Assembly (NCBI RefSeq): GCF_031877795.1
Contig: NC_133948.1
Coordinates: 9,718,948-9,782,947 of the forward strand
Origin: Strix aluco
Lineage: Eukaryota > Chordata > Aves > Strigiformes > Strigidae
DNA: 64,000 bases
Direction: 5' to 3'
The notes under the pieces are model-generated. The model did not search any database, was not told where the DNA came from, and saw only the letters and a program-made list of their open reading frames with translations. Every line of letters starts with the position of its first letter. Within the stretch, counting starts at the first letter, position 1. Of this stretch, positions 41,501 to 53,500 are shown one piece after another. A program made the position numbers and the translations under genes.

Positions 41501-44500
41501 CAGCGACTCATTAACACAGTCCTGATCTGAACTGTAAACGCCTCACTCTTGTGGATTTTTAGTGGTATTGCTGATTTCATGGATTTCTTTCTGGGCTCCA
41601 CGTGAAAATAACAAAAATAGCGAAGTGCACGAGATATAAGATGGGAGATCTTAACGCAGCAAGCACTGGAAGAGCAGAGTTCATGAAAATGTCACCTTTG
41701 AAATGATTATAATGGATTTCTGGAAGTCAGAGCCATGAAACTGGACGAAAGAAGGTATGAGACAAGACAGAAAGTCATCTGACTGTAAACTCTGTGGTTG
41801 TTGGACACACAAGGTGCAGCAATATTCAATGTTAGCAAGAACTTGGAAGCAATGGAGTGGAAAAATTGCATTTGCTAGACTGTGTGTTTCTACAAGGCAA
41901 CCCAAAGGAAATGGAAACAGCCACACAGGTAAAACATAAGAGTGAGGCAGGATGAGGAACACTCAGCTCAGTCAATAGGTTTGTGGAGAGCCAGCACCCC
42001 CATTCAATGTCAGCTCAAGTGACAGCCACAGCCAGCCAAGAGTAACTTGTCACTCACAGCCCTTTAACAAGAACGGGGTACAAAATCAGATTAGATACCC
42101 ATGAATAGCTCTTGGAACTTGCAGCACAGCATAAGTCAAACCTTTGTATTTTTTCAGAATCCAAGGATAACCATCTCCAAGCAAATCCCAGAACCAATGT
42201 CACATGCAGAACAGGGAGGGATTTTCTTGGGCTCCCATCCTGGGCTCTGACTTGCCAGGCCAAACAGCAATCTCTTGGGATTTATTTTCTGGGATTTACT
42301 CTCTAGTCACATTTTGCTGTAGAATCTCACACCACTGCCCCTCGCAGGCCTGTCAGAAACATGCCATCCCCTCACAGACATCCTAAATGTCACACCATAC
42401 TATCCAGATTCGGCAGACTCTGAGCCCCCAACCCCAAAAAAACCCGCTTAACTCAGAGATGTGGTTCTGCCCTTGACGTGGCTGTTCCTGCAGCTCACTG
42501 TAGCCTCACATGCCCTCAGACTACACAAAGTCAGGTTCTTGCCTTCTTATCTCCAGCCTCAAGGGGGCAAGAAGGGAGAGAAAAATCTGTAACATGAGGA
42601 TTTCTAACCTCCAGTGGCAAGGGACAGGGCAAGGACGGAGGAGGTCTGGTTTTATGTGCACAAAGGAAACATGCTCCCTCACCCGCACACCTCTGGAACA
42701 GACTATTCCCACTGTACATGATCAAATCAGTGTCAGGCCAAATTCATGGTCCATCTTTAAGAAATCATTTTTTCTTTTCAGGCTTATTTATAAACCGTTG
42801 CCTTACAAATATGAAGCAAGACCTGCTTCCTCCGCTGGAGAAAACAAATGCTGGCCTATTACTGCAGGATGAGAGCCAAGAGGTGGGTAGATGCCCTAAT
42901 TATTTTATTTTTTGAAAAATGTAAAAGAAAAATAGTTATTTGTCATGAAGGAAAAGCCCTAAACCTCTAAGGGACAAGCTCTAGGTGCCTAATACACACA
43001 GATTCACTAGAGCCACAAATTAGCTGAGCCTGCAGGCACATGCAGGGTGTCTCATCCAGTGAGAGCTGAGGTCTCATCCAGTCATTTTCTGGACATCCAC
43101 TGTCATTATTGCCATGACAGATGGGATCCGAGTCCTCCAAAATGCCCATGTCTGGGCTATGAGCTCTGCCTCACAGGGACTGTTTTGCTGATTAAGGATA
43201 CCAATTAAACTTGGACACCAGAGTGAAAAGAGTAAGAGTATTTTACTGGTGATAACTAAATAATGTAACAGAGTAATACAGAAAACATGTAGTAAGAAAA
43301 GGCAGAACAATGCACTTAAAGCAAACAAATAGGAAACTACAGGGTAATGCATCAAATCATTACTACATGAGAGAGAGAATAGTGATTAAGAAACACACAT
43401 CACCACTTGCATACGTTACCATCATCCAGACCCGCAGGCGCTGGGCAGCCCCGGTTACAGCGAGGATTTGGAGAGCCTTTCCCTGCAAGTGGGAAGTCCT
43501 ACACGATGCGTCCATCCGTAGGTGAGGCATCCAAAGTCGCTATAAGAGAGTCCAGCCTTATATACTAAAAATCAGCAAGCCAGAATAACTGGCACCTTTG
43601 TTTTGAGCGGAACATACCTGGTTTCATTCTCCTGTTGGATTCCACCCAAAGCCTGGCCAGGGCTTGGGGAAGAAAACCAAGGGAGTTTCTAACAAGGCCG
43701 AATACTTGGATTCTCAGCCTTGAACGAGGCTAAAAAAGGAAAGTTGGATACATTCTTTTAGCATTTCATCCTCACTACTGTCTATCCTCACTTCTGTCTA
43801 AGCTGCATCTTTCACTAGTGAGCTTACATACTTCGTTAATGACTACATGCTAAGTTAGCAGCTTCAGCTCGGGGCCTGTTGTTCAGGCTTCAGTACTTCA
43901 ACACTTCAGCACTTTTTACATCAGCATAGGTGGTTTGTTATAATCTAGTACAATACCGACTAGCACAATGGTTATCAGTTATAAAATATACAGGATTCAT
44001 CTACAGGTCAACTCTGGCTTGGGCCTGTTGTCCAAGCCTCAGCACTTCAGGGACACACTTCAGTACCAAACACGCCCGAGTACAAGGCGCAGCACAGGAA
44101 CAGCACACGTGAAGAAGCATCCACACACTTTGCAAAGAAACATAACATGGTTCATTAAGCTTTCAGAGAAATAAGCCCCATGATAACCCTCGTTAGCAAC
44201 CCCATGCACACACCGCGTTGCTGCTACATGCAGGGCAGCTCCAATAACACCATCACTTGTTTACCAAGAGAACAATTCTGCTATTGACTGACACCTGCCC
44301 ATGACAGGGCACCCATGGGAGAAGCAGGGAGATGTTCAGATGACATTGGCCATTCAAACTAGACAGCAAAACGCCTGGCACTGCCTGGAACCTCCGAGCA
44401 GCTGCTGAGGACCAGCCCTACCACCTCAAACAGAAAGGCTTTCACTGACATTAATGAGAGCTGCTGAAAATAATGCCATCACACAGCTATGAGATGGCAT

Positions 44501-47500
44501 GCAGCCTTTCTGTTCGAGGACCAGGAGTCTGAACAGAGCAGGCACTGAGGAAGAGGAACACTGGGCTCCTTCCAGTCGCTTCTGGTTTATTTAAACTGCT
44601 TTGAAGTCAAATGCCATGAACCTGGTGTCAGCTGAGTGTGGTGGGGCAGGGCAGATGAGGTTTAGCCAAGTGACAAGAGGACACACTCCTGCTGCACAGT
44701 GATGGTTAGGAGGATCCCAAGCAGATCAGTGTGACAGTAGTGGAGCGTACACAGAAAACACGGCTCTAACTTGCTCACCTCTGTGGGCCTGCTCCGAGTT
44801 TCTGAAGCGTCAGCCCCAGGGCTGCCAGCAGACCAGGGCAGATCCAGAGTGGTCAGCTGCTCAGTGGACCTGGAGTCCTTCCCAAGCATGTGCCTGAATT
44901 AACTGCCTGGTAAAAGCACCAGGTCCTGTTAAATAACTGTCCTCTCTGATATCCACTTCCCTCATAAATACACACTCTGCCAAGGGCTCATTTCAAGGGG
45001 AGGAGAGCTCTTTAAAGTAAGCAGACGAACAGCAAAGGTAATAATCTCGGGAGTGAGACACAAGCAGTTTCCCTTCTGCGTGCTCCAGCTAAGGGCTCCA
45101 GAGCACTGCTCCAGCTGTGTCGCAGAAACCATCTACGCAGAGTGAGGACTGTAAGCGCAGGCACCGGGAGATGAGAGATCATCTCAGACAGTATCTCTCT
45201 TGCTGTCCTGATGACACACTCTTGCTCATCTCAGCACTGTGCAATCACAGCAGCAAGGCTTTGCTGCAGGCCAGCTGCATCACTTGAAGTTTAACCCCTG
45301 CTGCCTTGATTCAGCCCACTGCCTACAAAACAAGGTAAATACCAACTCCTGAAGGCTGTGATGCTTCTTCCATTAGTCTGATCCCAGCTGGCACCAGCTC
45401 CTCTGAGCAGCAGGAACCTCTGAGAATCTATAGGATCCTAAAAGCCATAAACCTCCTTGACATTTTTTATGGCAGGCCTTGGGCAGACGGAAATTACTAT
45501 TGGTCCAGATGGGCATATCCTATACTGCTTATCTACATTTCCAGGACTTCATATCACTTAATACCCAATGCAGAGACTCAGGAGAGCTTTAAACCAAAAA
45601 GAAAGCACAGCCAAGGAGACCATGTACATAGGGCAGGGAGATAGCAGATGCCTTTGTGACTCATATTTCACCTGAATATATAATTAATGTAGTATGTAAT
45701 TTATTTGAAAATAAAAGTGGATGTAAGACTGCAGGATCTAAAGAGATTTCATGTGTATACATATCACAGCAAGAATGAGCTCAGTGCAGCAGCAGGATTA
45801 GAATAGTTCCCACACTAAGGAAATAGCCAGGAGACATTACAAGAGGCCGAAAATGAAGTGACTTGCCTGAGAAGTGATCTTAAAAATAATTGCAATACAA
45901 ACTAAAGCAGTAAAAGGCCTGGCCTGCGCTCTCAATGTGTGTTTACACAGCTCCAAGCACCGGGGGTCTGCGATGAAAAATGAAACATAGTCACTGGAGC
46001 CCAGACCACATCTGTATCACCATGGGCTTTGCCTCACAGAAAGCAGAAGGAAGACGATAAGCCCTTAGAACCCCTTTTCCCAGAAGTTAACCAAGTGGAT
46101 CTTTTTATCCCCTCGCTTGCTTCTGCACTGAGAATGTCCAGAGGTCACTGGGACGGGCTCTCTCCCCATGGTCAGTCTCCAGGAGCTAGCACTTAAAATC
46201 CTGTGGTTTATTTGCTCAGCCTGCGCTCCCAGCTCCCCATTCCCCCTGCCAGGAGTCATCCTGGGAGAACGGCACCAGCTGCCCCAGGCGGGGTCAGGCA
46301 GAGACAGGCCATCCCAGCTCCATACACACACCCTGAACACACTTGATAACAAGCTTCAAAACAAACAGGGCACTCCCAAAGTTCCCAGGAAGAGCAATAA
46401 GCTGAGCTGAACAAAGCCGGCAAGTGAAAGACCTCAGCTCTTCTGCTCCCTGGCTCTGAGCAGCGGCGCAGTACAGCCACCAGAACGGCACACGGGGATG
46501 TGTCAGCCACCGCGCTGCTCCTCTCTCCCCATGAGCTAACTTCAGGGTGAGCACTTCGGTCCTGGCACCAGCTGTTACTGCTGTCACCTAGTGCCACAGT
46601 GCAGAAAAACAGCTCAAATTTAAGAGACAAGTGAAAAAACAGAGTTAACTTCTATTAATAGCTTCCCTCTTCTGACTGACTTACAACTACACGGCTCACA
46701 CCCCACGGAGTCCCAAGCTAGCATGAACCACAGCCCGTGATCCTGCAGCATGCTGCGCTTCTGAGCATTAGCCCTGAGCCTCCCTCAGCCCTCGCTGCCA
46801 TGGATGGCACCAGGCTGGTGCAATCTGAAGGCCGCGCAGCTGTATCCAGAGAGGTTTCTGCCATCTTGAGCACCCCTGCACTGTGCTGTCCTGCACAGCA
46901 TAGCTACGTCCCTCTTCTAGAGCTGAACTTCAGCCTCAACTTCCCTTTTTTCTTCCCTGCCCCCTCCCAACTTCAGGAGTGGGCAGTTGTACTGAAGCCA
47001 GAAACTAAACCACCTTCCTCCTTGGCATTACACTCTTGCGGATGCTTGTGCAGGGTTTCACTTCCTCCTCAGCTCTTGGCCAACACTTAGCCAAGCTTTG
47101 CTCACCAGCTAGCCAGCCCCTGCAGCCCTCCAGCACACTCTTCTCCCAGCCACCTCCAGCACGTGGCTGCTGTGACGCTGCTGGGGGTACCAGCCACATG
47201 GGTGGGGCTGGGAGGGACAGACCAAGGGAAGGCACAGCAGCCTAGAGCTGAATGTTAGTAGGCCATAAGAGATTTCAATTAATGCATGGAAATACACAAA
47301 AGAGAAGGAATTAAGAATATTAACCCATTCAGCCCTCCAAACAGAAAGGACTCTTCCTTGAGTCTGGAGCAAGAGAAGACCTCTTTGACCTTCTGCAGCC
47401 CAGCCCCTACGGGTAGCATCGCACGTGCAAACCCTTCCTCTCGGCACACTTGGTGCCACCTTTCACTATTATTTTTAAAGAGTGTTCCTGGGATACCAAG

Positions 47501-50500
47501 TCATGGATGAACAGCAGCATGCCTACTGATGAGGAGCACATGTTCAGGGATCTGATCCCAGCTTTTCTGATGCACCACACACAAATCCAGCTCCCAAACA
47601 CCCCTGTGGGAACAAGATGACTGCAAACCTCTTCACAGCTCCAGGGACAATTCTCTGGGAGAAAAGGAATGTGTAACGGCAGACATTTTTTCCTGCACTT
47701 CGAGGCTAACCACACTGTAGACATACACATGCACACACACACACAGACAAAATCCAGCCCATATGGGAATTATTCCAGTATGCTATGAAAGAACTTGCAT
47801 ACACTTCACAAAAATCTGAAGTCATACAATGTATATGAAAGAAGCCACATGTTTCTTCCATGAGTATTAGAGGATTGTTCTGTGTGGTTTCACTGTCTTG
47901 GGAAAATCTCTGCTTTGGGGAAGAAGGGGACAAAGTCTTAGTGTTGGTCAGGCAAGAAAACTCTTCAGGTGAGCAAAGAAGCTGCCCTCCAGTTCATGTT
48001 CTGCTATCCAGGAGAAAAGTAACACAGAAGCCACTTGAACTGAAAGAGAAACAACAGGAGAGGAACCCTCCTGGCTTAGCCAAGAGGTATCTCAGCAAGA
48101 AGTGCCTGAAGTATTAAAGATGGAACAGAGCTCTCCAGGCTTGGTTTCAGCACATATGAGCAGTAGCTGCAGCATGGTGATAGGAGTCACCATCGTGGGC
48201 AGTGGGGTGTCCCAAAACTGCTAGGGAAACCCCTTGGACTGAACATTTAAAAGCAATTTGGCAAAACTGTAAAGATACACAGCAGGGACCCAACCTGGCC
48301 TGGCACAGTAAGCAATCAGCTGGCTGAAGGTGGAGCCTCCCCTGGATTACCAACATGTCCATCTGAGCAAGTGTCACAAGTATCTCTTGTTAAATGAAGG
48401 TTGCTCTTACTTCATTAGCATCAGCAAGGAACATCTATCACACTTAAATATTTGGCTAACGTGCCCAAAACAGCCCTGCACGACTGACACAAGGGCAGCA
48501 GAATTTTGGACTTGCGCACAAGTAGCTGAGGAGTTCATGGAAATTCAAGGGACAAAAATCCCTGTGCAGGAAATACTTACTACTTCTTTTCATAAACTGC
48601 AGATTGCTACTTGCACTGAGAGGGCTGAACCTCTCCCCTGCCCTGCACTAACGACCATTTATCCATTTGGAGCATAAATAATTGAAGAGAGACATCAGCA
48701 GCAGGCAGCGGCAGATTCTGTGCCCAGCTCTCCAGCAGTTCTGCTTCACCACGCAGTCCATGTGCTGACCTCTTTTTACAGTCCTTTTCCAAGAAGCCAA
48801 GCAGACAAAGAAGGCGGGGGGGGGGGGGGGGGGGGGGGGGGGAAGTCAAATTGCCCAGGATGGACTTCCCTCCCCAGCCCAGCCCAGAACCCAGAATAGT
48901 CCATCTGTGCGACACAGGGGCCTCCTGCAGCAGGACTGTTTAGACAGATGCACAGCAGAAAGACAGGCAGGGCCGAACCTCCTGACCTGCTGTAGTCCCA
49001 CCCAGCTCCCAACACACTGAGCACTGAGCCTTTGCTCAGTTTGGAGGGCAAGGGACCAACGTTGTCTTTTGAAATGGGCCAAAAAAAATTCATGAACCAC
49101 ATAAGGCTTTTTACAGAGAAGTAAAAGCTTCCACTCCTATGCTACGTCTGGCCAAGATACACTGGGACATCAGAAAAACAAGCAGAGAGGTGCTGCTTTA
49201 AGAGTGTTTCCAGTATTTACCTCCAGATTCTGTGACTAATTTGCTACTCCCTTTCTGGCAGGCGCCTCTTGGTAGCCAGGATGCAAGACCAGGGTTGGAA
49301 AACACAGAGGTTGGAAGAGACATTAACATGGGGAGTCAAAGAGAAACAGCCTCACCCAGGGCGATCTATGACACAGTGAGAGACTATCCAGCTGTGGTGA
49401 AATATCCCACACGCCAGCTGCAAACATAATTTTGCTTTCTCTGAGCAAAAAAACCCTCACCACAACCACCCTGTCTGAATTGATACAGAGCATGACAGAC
49501 AGCCCAGGAACACAGAACCGTATTGCCACTCCCAATGACTCAAAGAATCACAACTATAAAATAATTGGTTTAACTCTGAGAAAATTAAAAAAGTCAGTGG
49601 TACTCTGTTCACCTTCCAGGTTCCATACTTTTCTGCACAAGCAAGAACTTTCCACTAGATGCAAGATTACAAAGAACTGTTATTGTAAGGAAAACACTGA
49701 GGTGAAAGATGGCAATGCCCCAAACATATAATGCAGATACAAATCCTCCAAGCTGCTCGAGCACAGACTTTGAGAGGATTCTGTAAAGACCAAGATCGGC
49801 TTCTGGTCTTTGTTGTACAATTGCTGTGCAGGGGAACCTACCACTCACATGGTATTTTTCATCACATATTTCACAACACTCAGCTAATCAATTTTCACCA
49901 CATAGGTACCTACACAGAAACTGAGGGTCACATTAAGGTCATCCTCAACCAGCTCAAGACACAGGAATCTCCACTCTTCCCTCCTCTTAATCTGCCCTTT
50001 GTCATCAGCAGCTGCCTGTGCTGGAGTTGTCCTCAGTGTGTCAAGAGCAGTATCTACAAGTATCTTGGGTACCTCTGCCCTGTGCAGAGCATAGCTTTTT
50101 CAGGGGCTACACTTTCTTGTAAGCCCATCTGAGCTTATCTCTCCATAAGCACAGTAGAGAAAAGGAGAAGGTGGTCCAGCACACACTAACGGGGAACTGG
50201 GGGTTTCCATCAGCCAATGTTCTCTGGTAGGCAAGGCTGGGGTTGAAGGTTGACCTTAAAGTGATGTTCTATGTTGGCATGGCTGCTATTTTAAATGGAA
50301 GACATCTCTGCTGTTGTAATATCTACTGCTCCAGGAGCGATAGAAATCTCTGTTTCTTTCTTTTTTTCTAAGAAAAAAAAAGCAAAGGAGTTTGAATATA
50401 ATTTTTTAAGATATAAACCCCAGATTCACAAAAACTGAAACACAAAGGCAATGAATTCAGGAGTTCTCCATGCCTCGCAATGACTTTGCACAGCATCTTC

Positions 50501-53500
50501 TCTATACACAGTACCCTCCCCCATATATATTTTTACTGACAAGCAGACCACTTCAAAATATGCTGAAGTAGAAAAAAGGACCAAGCTGAATGCAAAAGGC
50601 ACAGCCTGTAATTTCAAATCCACTGAAAGAACTGGATCCACCAGATAGTCTCTGCTCCCACACCCAAACAACTCTGCAAGTTGATGGGGTGGGGAGAGAT
50701 CAACTTGGGAAGGAGAGGTTCCCATCCTCCTGACTTAAAAAGAAACAATGACTTCAAAGAACATTAGAGACACGGGCCTGAGTGAGCAGGAGCCAGGTTC
50801 AGAAACACGGCACGGTAACACCCCAAACAAACACACGCCAACAACACGAGCTAGGAGGCATGTTCTGCAGGAGTGTGCCAGGAGACTCCAGTTTAACTAG
50901 GTATTTGGGAGGTTTCACCTGTACTCCTCCCACAGCAACACCTCAGGCTTTGGCAGAGCATCCGTCCGCTGCACTTGCCCCATTTGGTTCTCAAGTCAAT
51001 ACTCTTTCGACAAATTGCTAGGTCTTCCTTACACTGGGCCTACTCTTCTGCACATGAGACATGAGTCACTGCTTCATTGGCCTACCCAGCTTCACCACGA
51101 GAATCCCTCTTCGCACTCTAGTGGTATACAAATTGCCAGGAGAGAAATCATCTCACTTTGAGAGCTGTTGAACCAAGGTATAATGAGACTGAGGAGCTTC
51201 GTCTCACCAGGCAACCTGCTGTAGAGGTTCAGGCCAGAAACTGGTTCCCCCGTCCACATTCTTAAACCACAACCCTTCCCCTTGAAAAGCTGGATGCTCT
51301 GCACATGGGAGACCTGTATCAAACCTCCTCTGACTTCAGTGGCACGTGAGTTCAGTGCCAAATACACTAAATAAGAGGTCATTCCTTCGAAATCAGAGAG
51401 GTGGAGAATCTACTGTTATTTTTTCTTCATAAATGGTAGCAATTAGGAGTGCAACCTGCAAATGAGAGTCCCCTGGGCCCAGACAATGCATTAGCCCTGA
51501 CTATGCCATGAGGGAAGATGAAGACACATTCTTTGACAGCATGCTGTTCCATTTTTTGGACTCGGTAAGACATCAATATTACTAAGATTTTACTGAAGAC
51601 TACCCCACTTACATGTAATCTATTGTACTGCCTTCTCAGAATCTCACTTCATTTCCCAACTATTTATAAAAAATAGCTTTTATAATAAATTTTGAAAAAT
51701 TGGTTCAAGCAAGAATCACAGCTTTAACAAACCTTTTAAATTGTTACCTGTTGCCAGATGCAAGTGGATTGGAACAAGGTGTCATGGGAAGAAAATTCCT
51801 GCTCTGAAAGGATGCTAAATAAAGATAATTTGTGTTTTCATATGTTCATTTTAATTTTAACAGATTGCTTTGTATTCACAGCTTGGTTTCCCTCCACCAT
51901 CCACAAGTAACATGGCTGGCACAAATTCATAATGAACCGTGCTCTGCCACGCAAGACCCACTCTACGCTCTCAGCATAAGCTACATGGATACACACGCAC
52001 ACACCATGCATTTGAGGTAAGACCTCCTTTGCCCCAGCAGAACACTACACTCTCCTGCAGACACGAAGTCTTTGGGGTACAGACTCCAGCCCACTCTCAA
52101 CTATGCAGTGTGACAAGGGCCTTCAGGGATTACGATAATATCTATAACTGACTACTCTGATCTCTACCTCACTTCTTCCCCTGGGGAATGAGCAGAAAGG
52201 AGCCTTATACATAACCTGTTTCCCTCTTTATTTAAAAAACAAATGAACTAAAGAACAGGACGTTTGGGGAGGGTCACAAACCTCCTCTCCGGTTCACAGC
52301 TTACACCAAATTTTCCACAATTTCAGAACATGTTCTTGACTGCTTCCCCCCCAGAAATAAACCAAGAATTAACAGCAATACCAGCAAATAACTGCAAAAC
52401 TCGAAGCAGCTTGGGGAAAATACACCTGACAAAACCCCATTATCCTATTACCCCTGGATTTACTTTGTTCCTCTCATCACTACAATCATAAGCTCACAAA
52501 AACGCATGGCACCTTTTCACAGCACCCAAGTCTGCATTATATAGGGAAACACCATCTCCTGCAGTGGCCTGGTGAATGCCCAAGCTGCTACAGCACTAGT
52601 TTGCTTTAATGTGGTCCAGAAAGGCTGTGCAATGCCACTGACTCGGCGGGTAAGGTGTTTGCTGCAATATGGAATTAGAGCCTCAGAGAAAGCCTGGACC
52701 CAAAGGCAACTGCAAGCCAGGCTGGGAATGGGCAGACTTCTTCCCATCGCAGGGACCCATCGCACTGCCCTGCTGTGTTAACCATCGCCTCCATCCCCAC
52801 CTTTGTGAGACAAAAAGCTCTTCCATATACAGCAGACATTACCTGTATCATGGTGATGGGTGCTAAGGAACACATGGAACTCTGCTGATAATCCCTTACC
52901 TAGATGTTCAAGCTCAGGAGAGGAGGATTCCTCTCCCTGTCAAACACCCTAAATCCCTCCAAATACCAAACAGCGAACAAAAAAAACCTGTCGATGTCAC
53001 CCGATTGCGTCACACACACACACCCCCCTCTCCTTCAGGACTCAAAAGCCCTGTCTCCAAATAGCCCTTTGCTCTGCAAAGCAAAACAGATGTTCCCTAA
53101 CGCCCAAATCCCGGCCGCCTGCGAGGTGGTGATCTGCTACGCCAACAAGGAGTGGCGAGGGGCGAGCGGGGCTGTGCCTGCGCATCTGTGCCGCGGGGGG
53201 AAGCGCGCGGTGGGCAGACGTGCGCCTAATACCCAAATGCCTCCGCCAGCCCCTGCGCTGCCCGTCTCCATCCGGAGCTACGCGACACGCCCAAAGGCAC
53301 CGAAAAAAAAAAAGACCCCACCCAACCCAACACCCAGGGAGACGAGGCAAAACGCCTATTTCCCGGGTGAAGCCAGCTAAAGGGGGCCAGCACGCCAAGC
53401 CCCGGGCTGGAACGCCGCCGAGCCCAGGTAGCAGGACACCCCCCACCGCCCCAGCACCGCGGGAGCGCCCGCCCGAGCCGGGCCGGGGCCGCGCTGCCCT

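Noticed and set aside
49285-49330. CR1 LINE 3' end (aggttggaagagac)
   Set aside because: The match is too short and the terminal 8-bp repeats typical of CR1 are absent.
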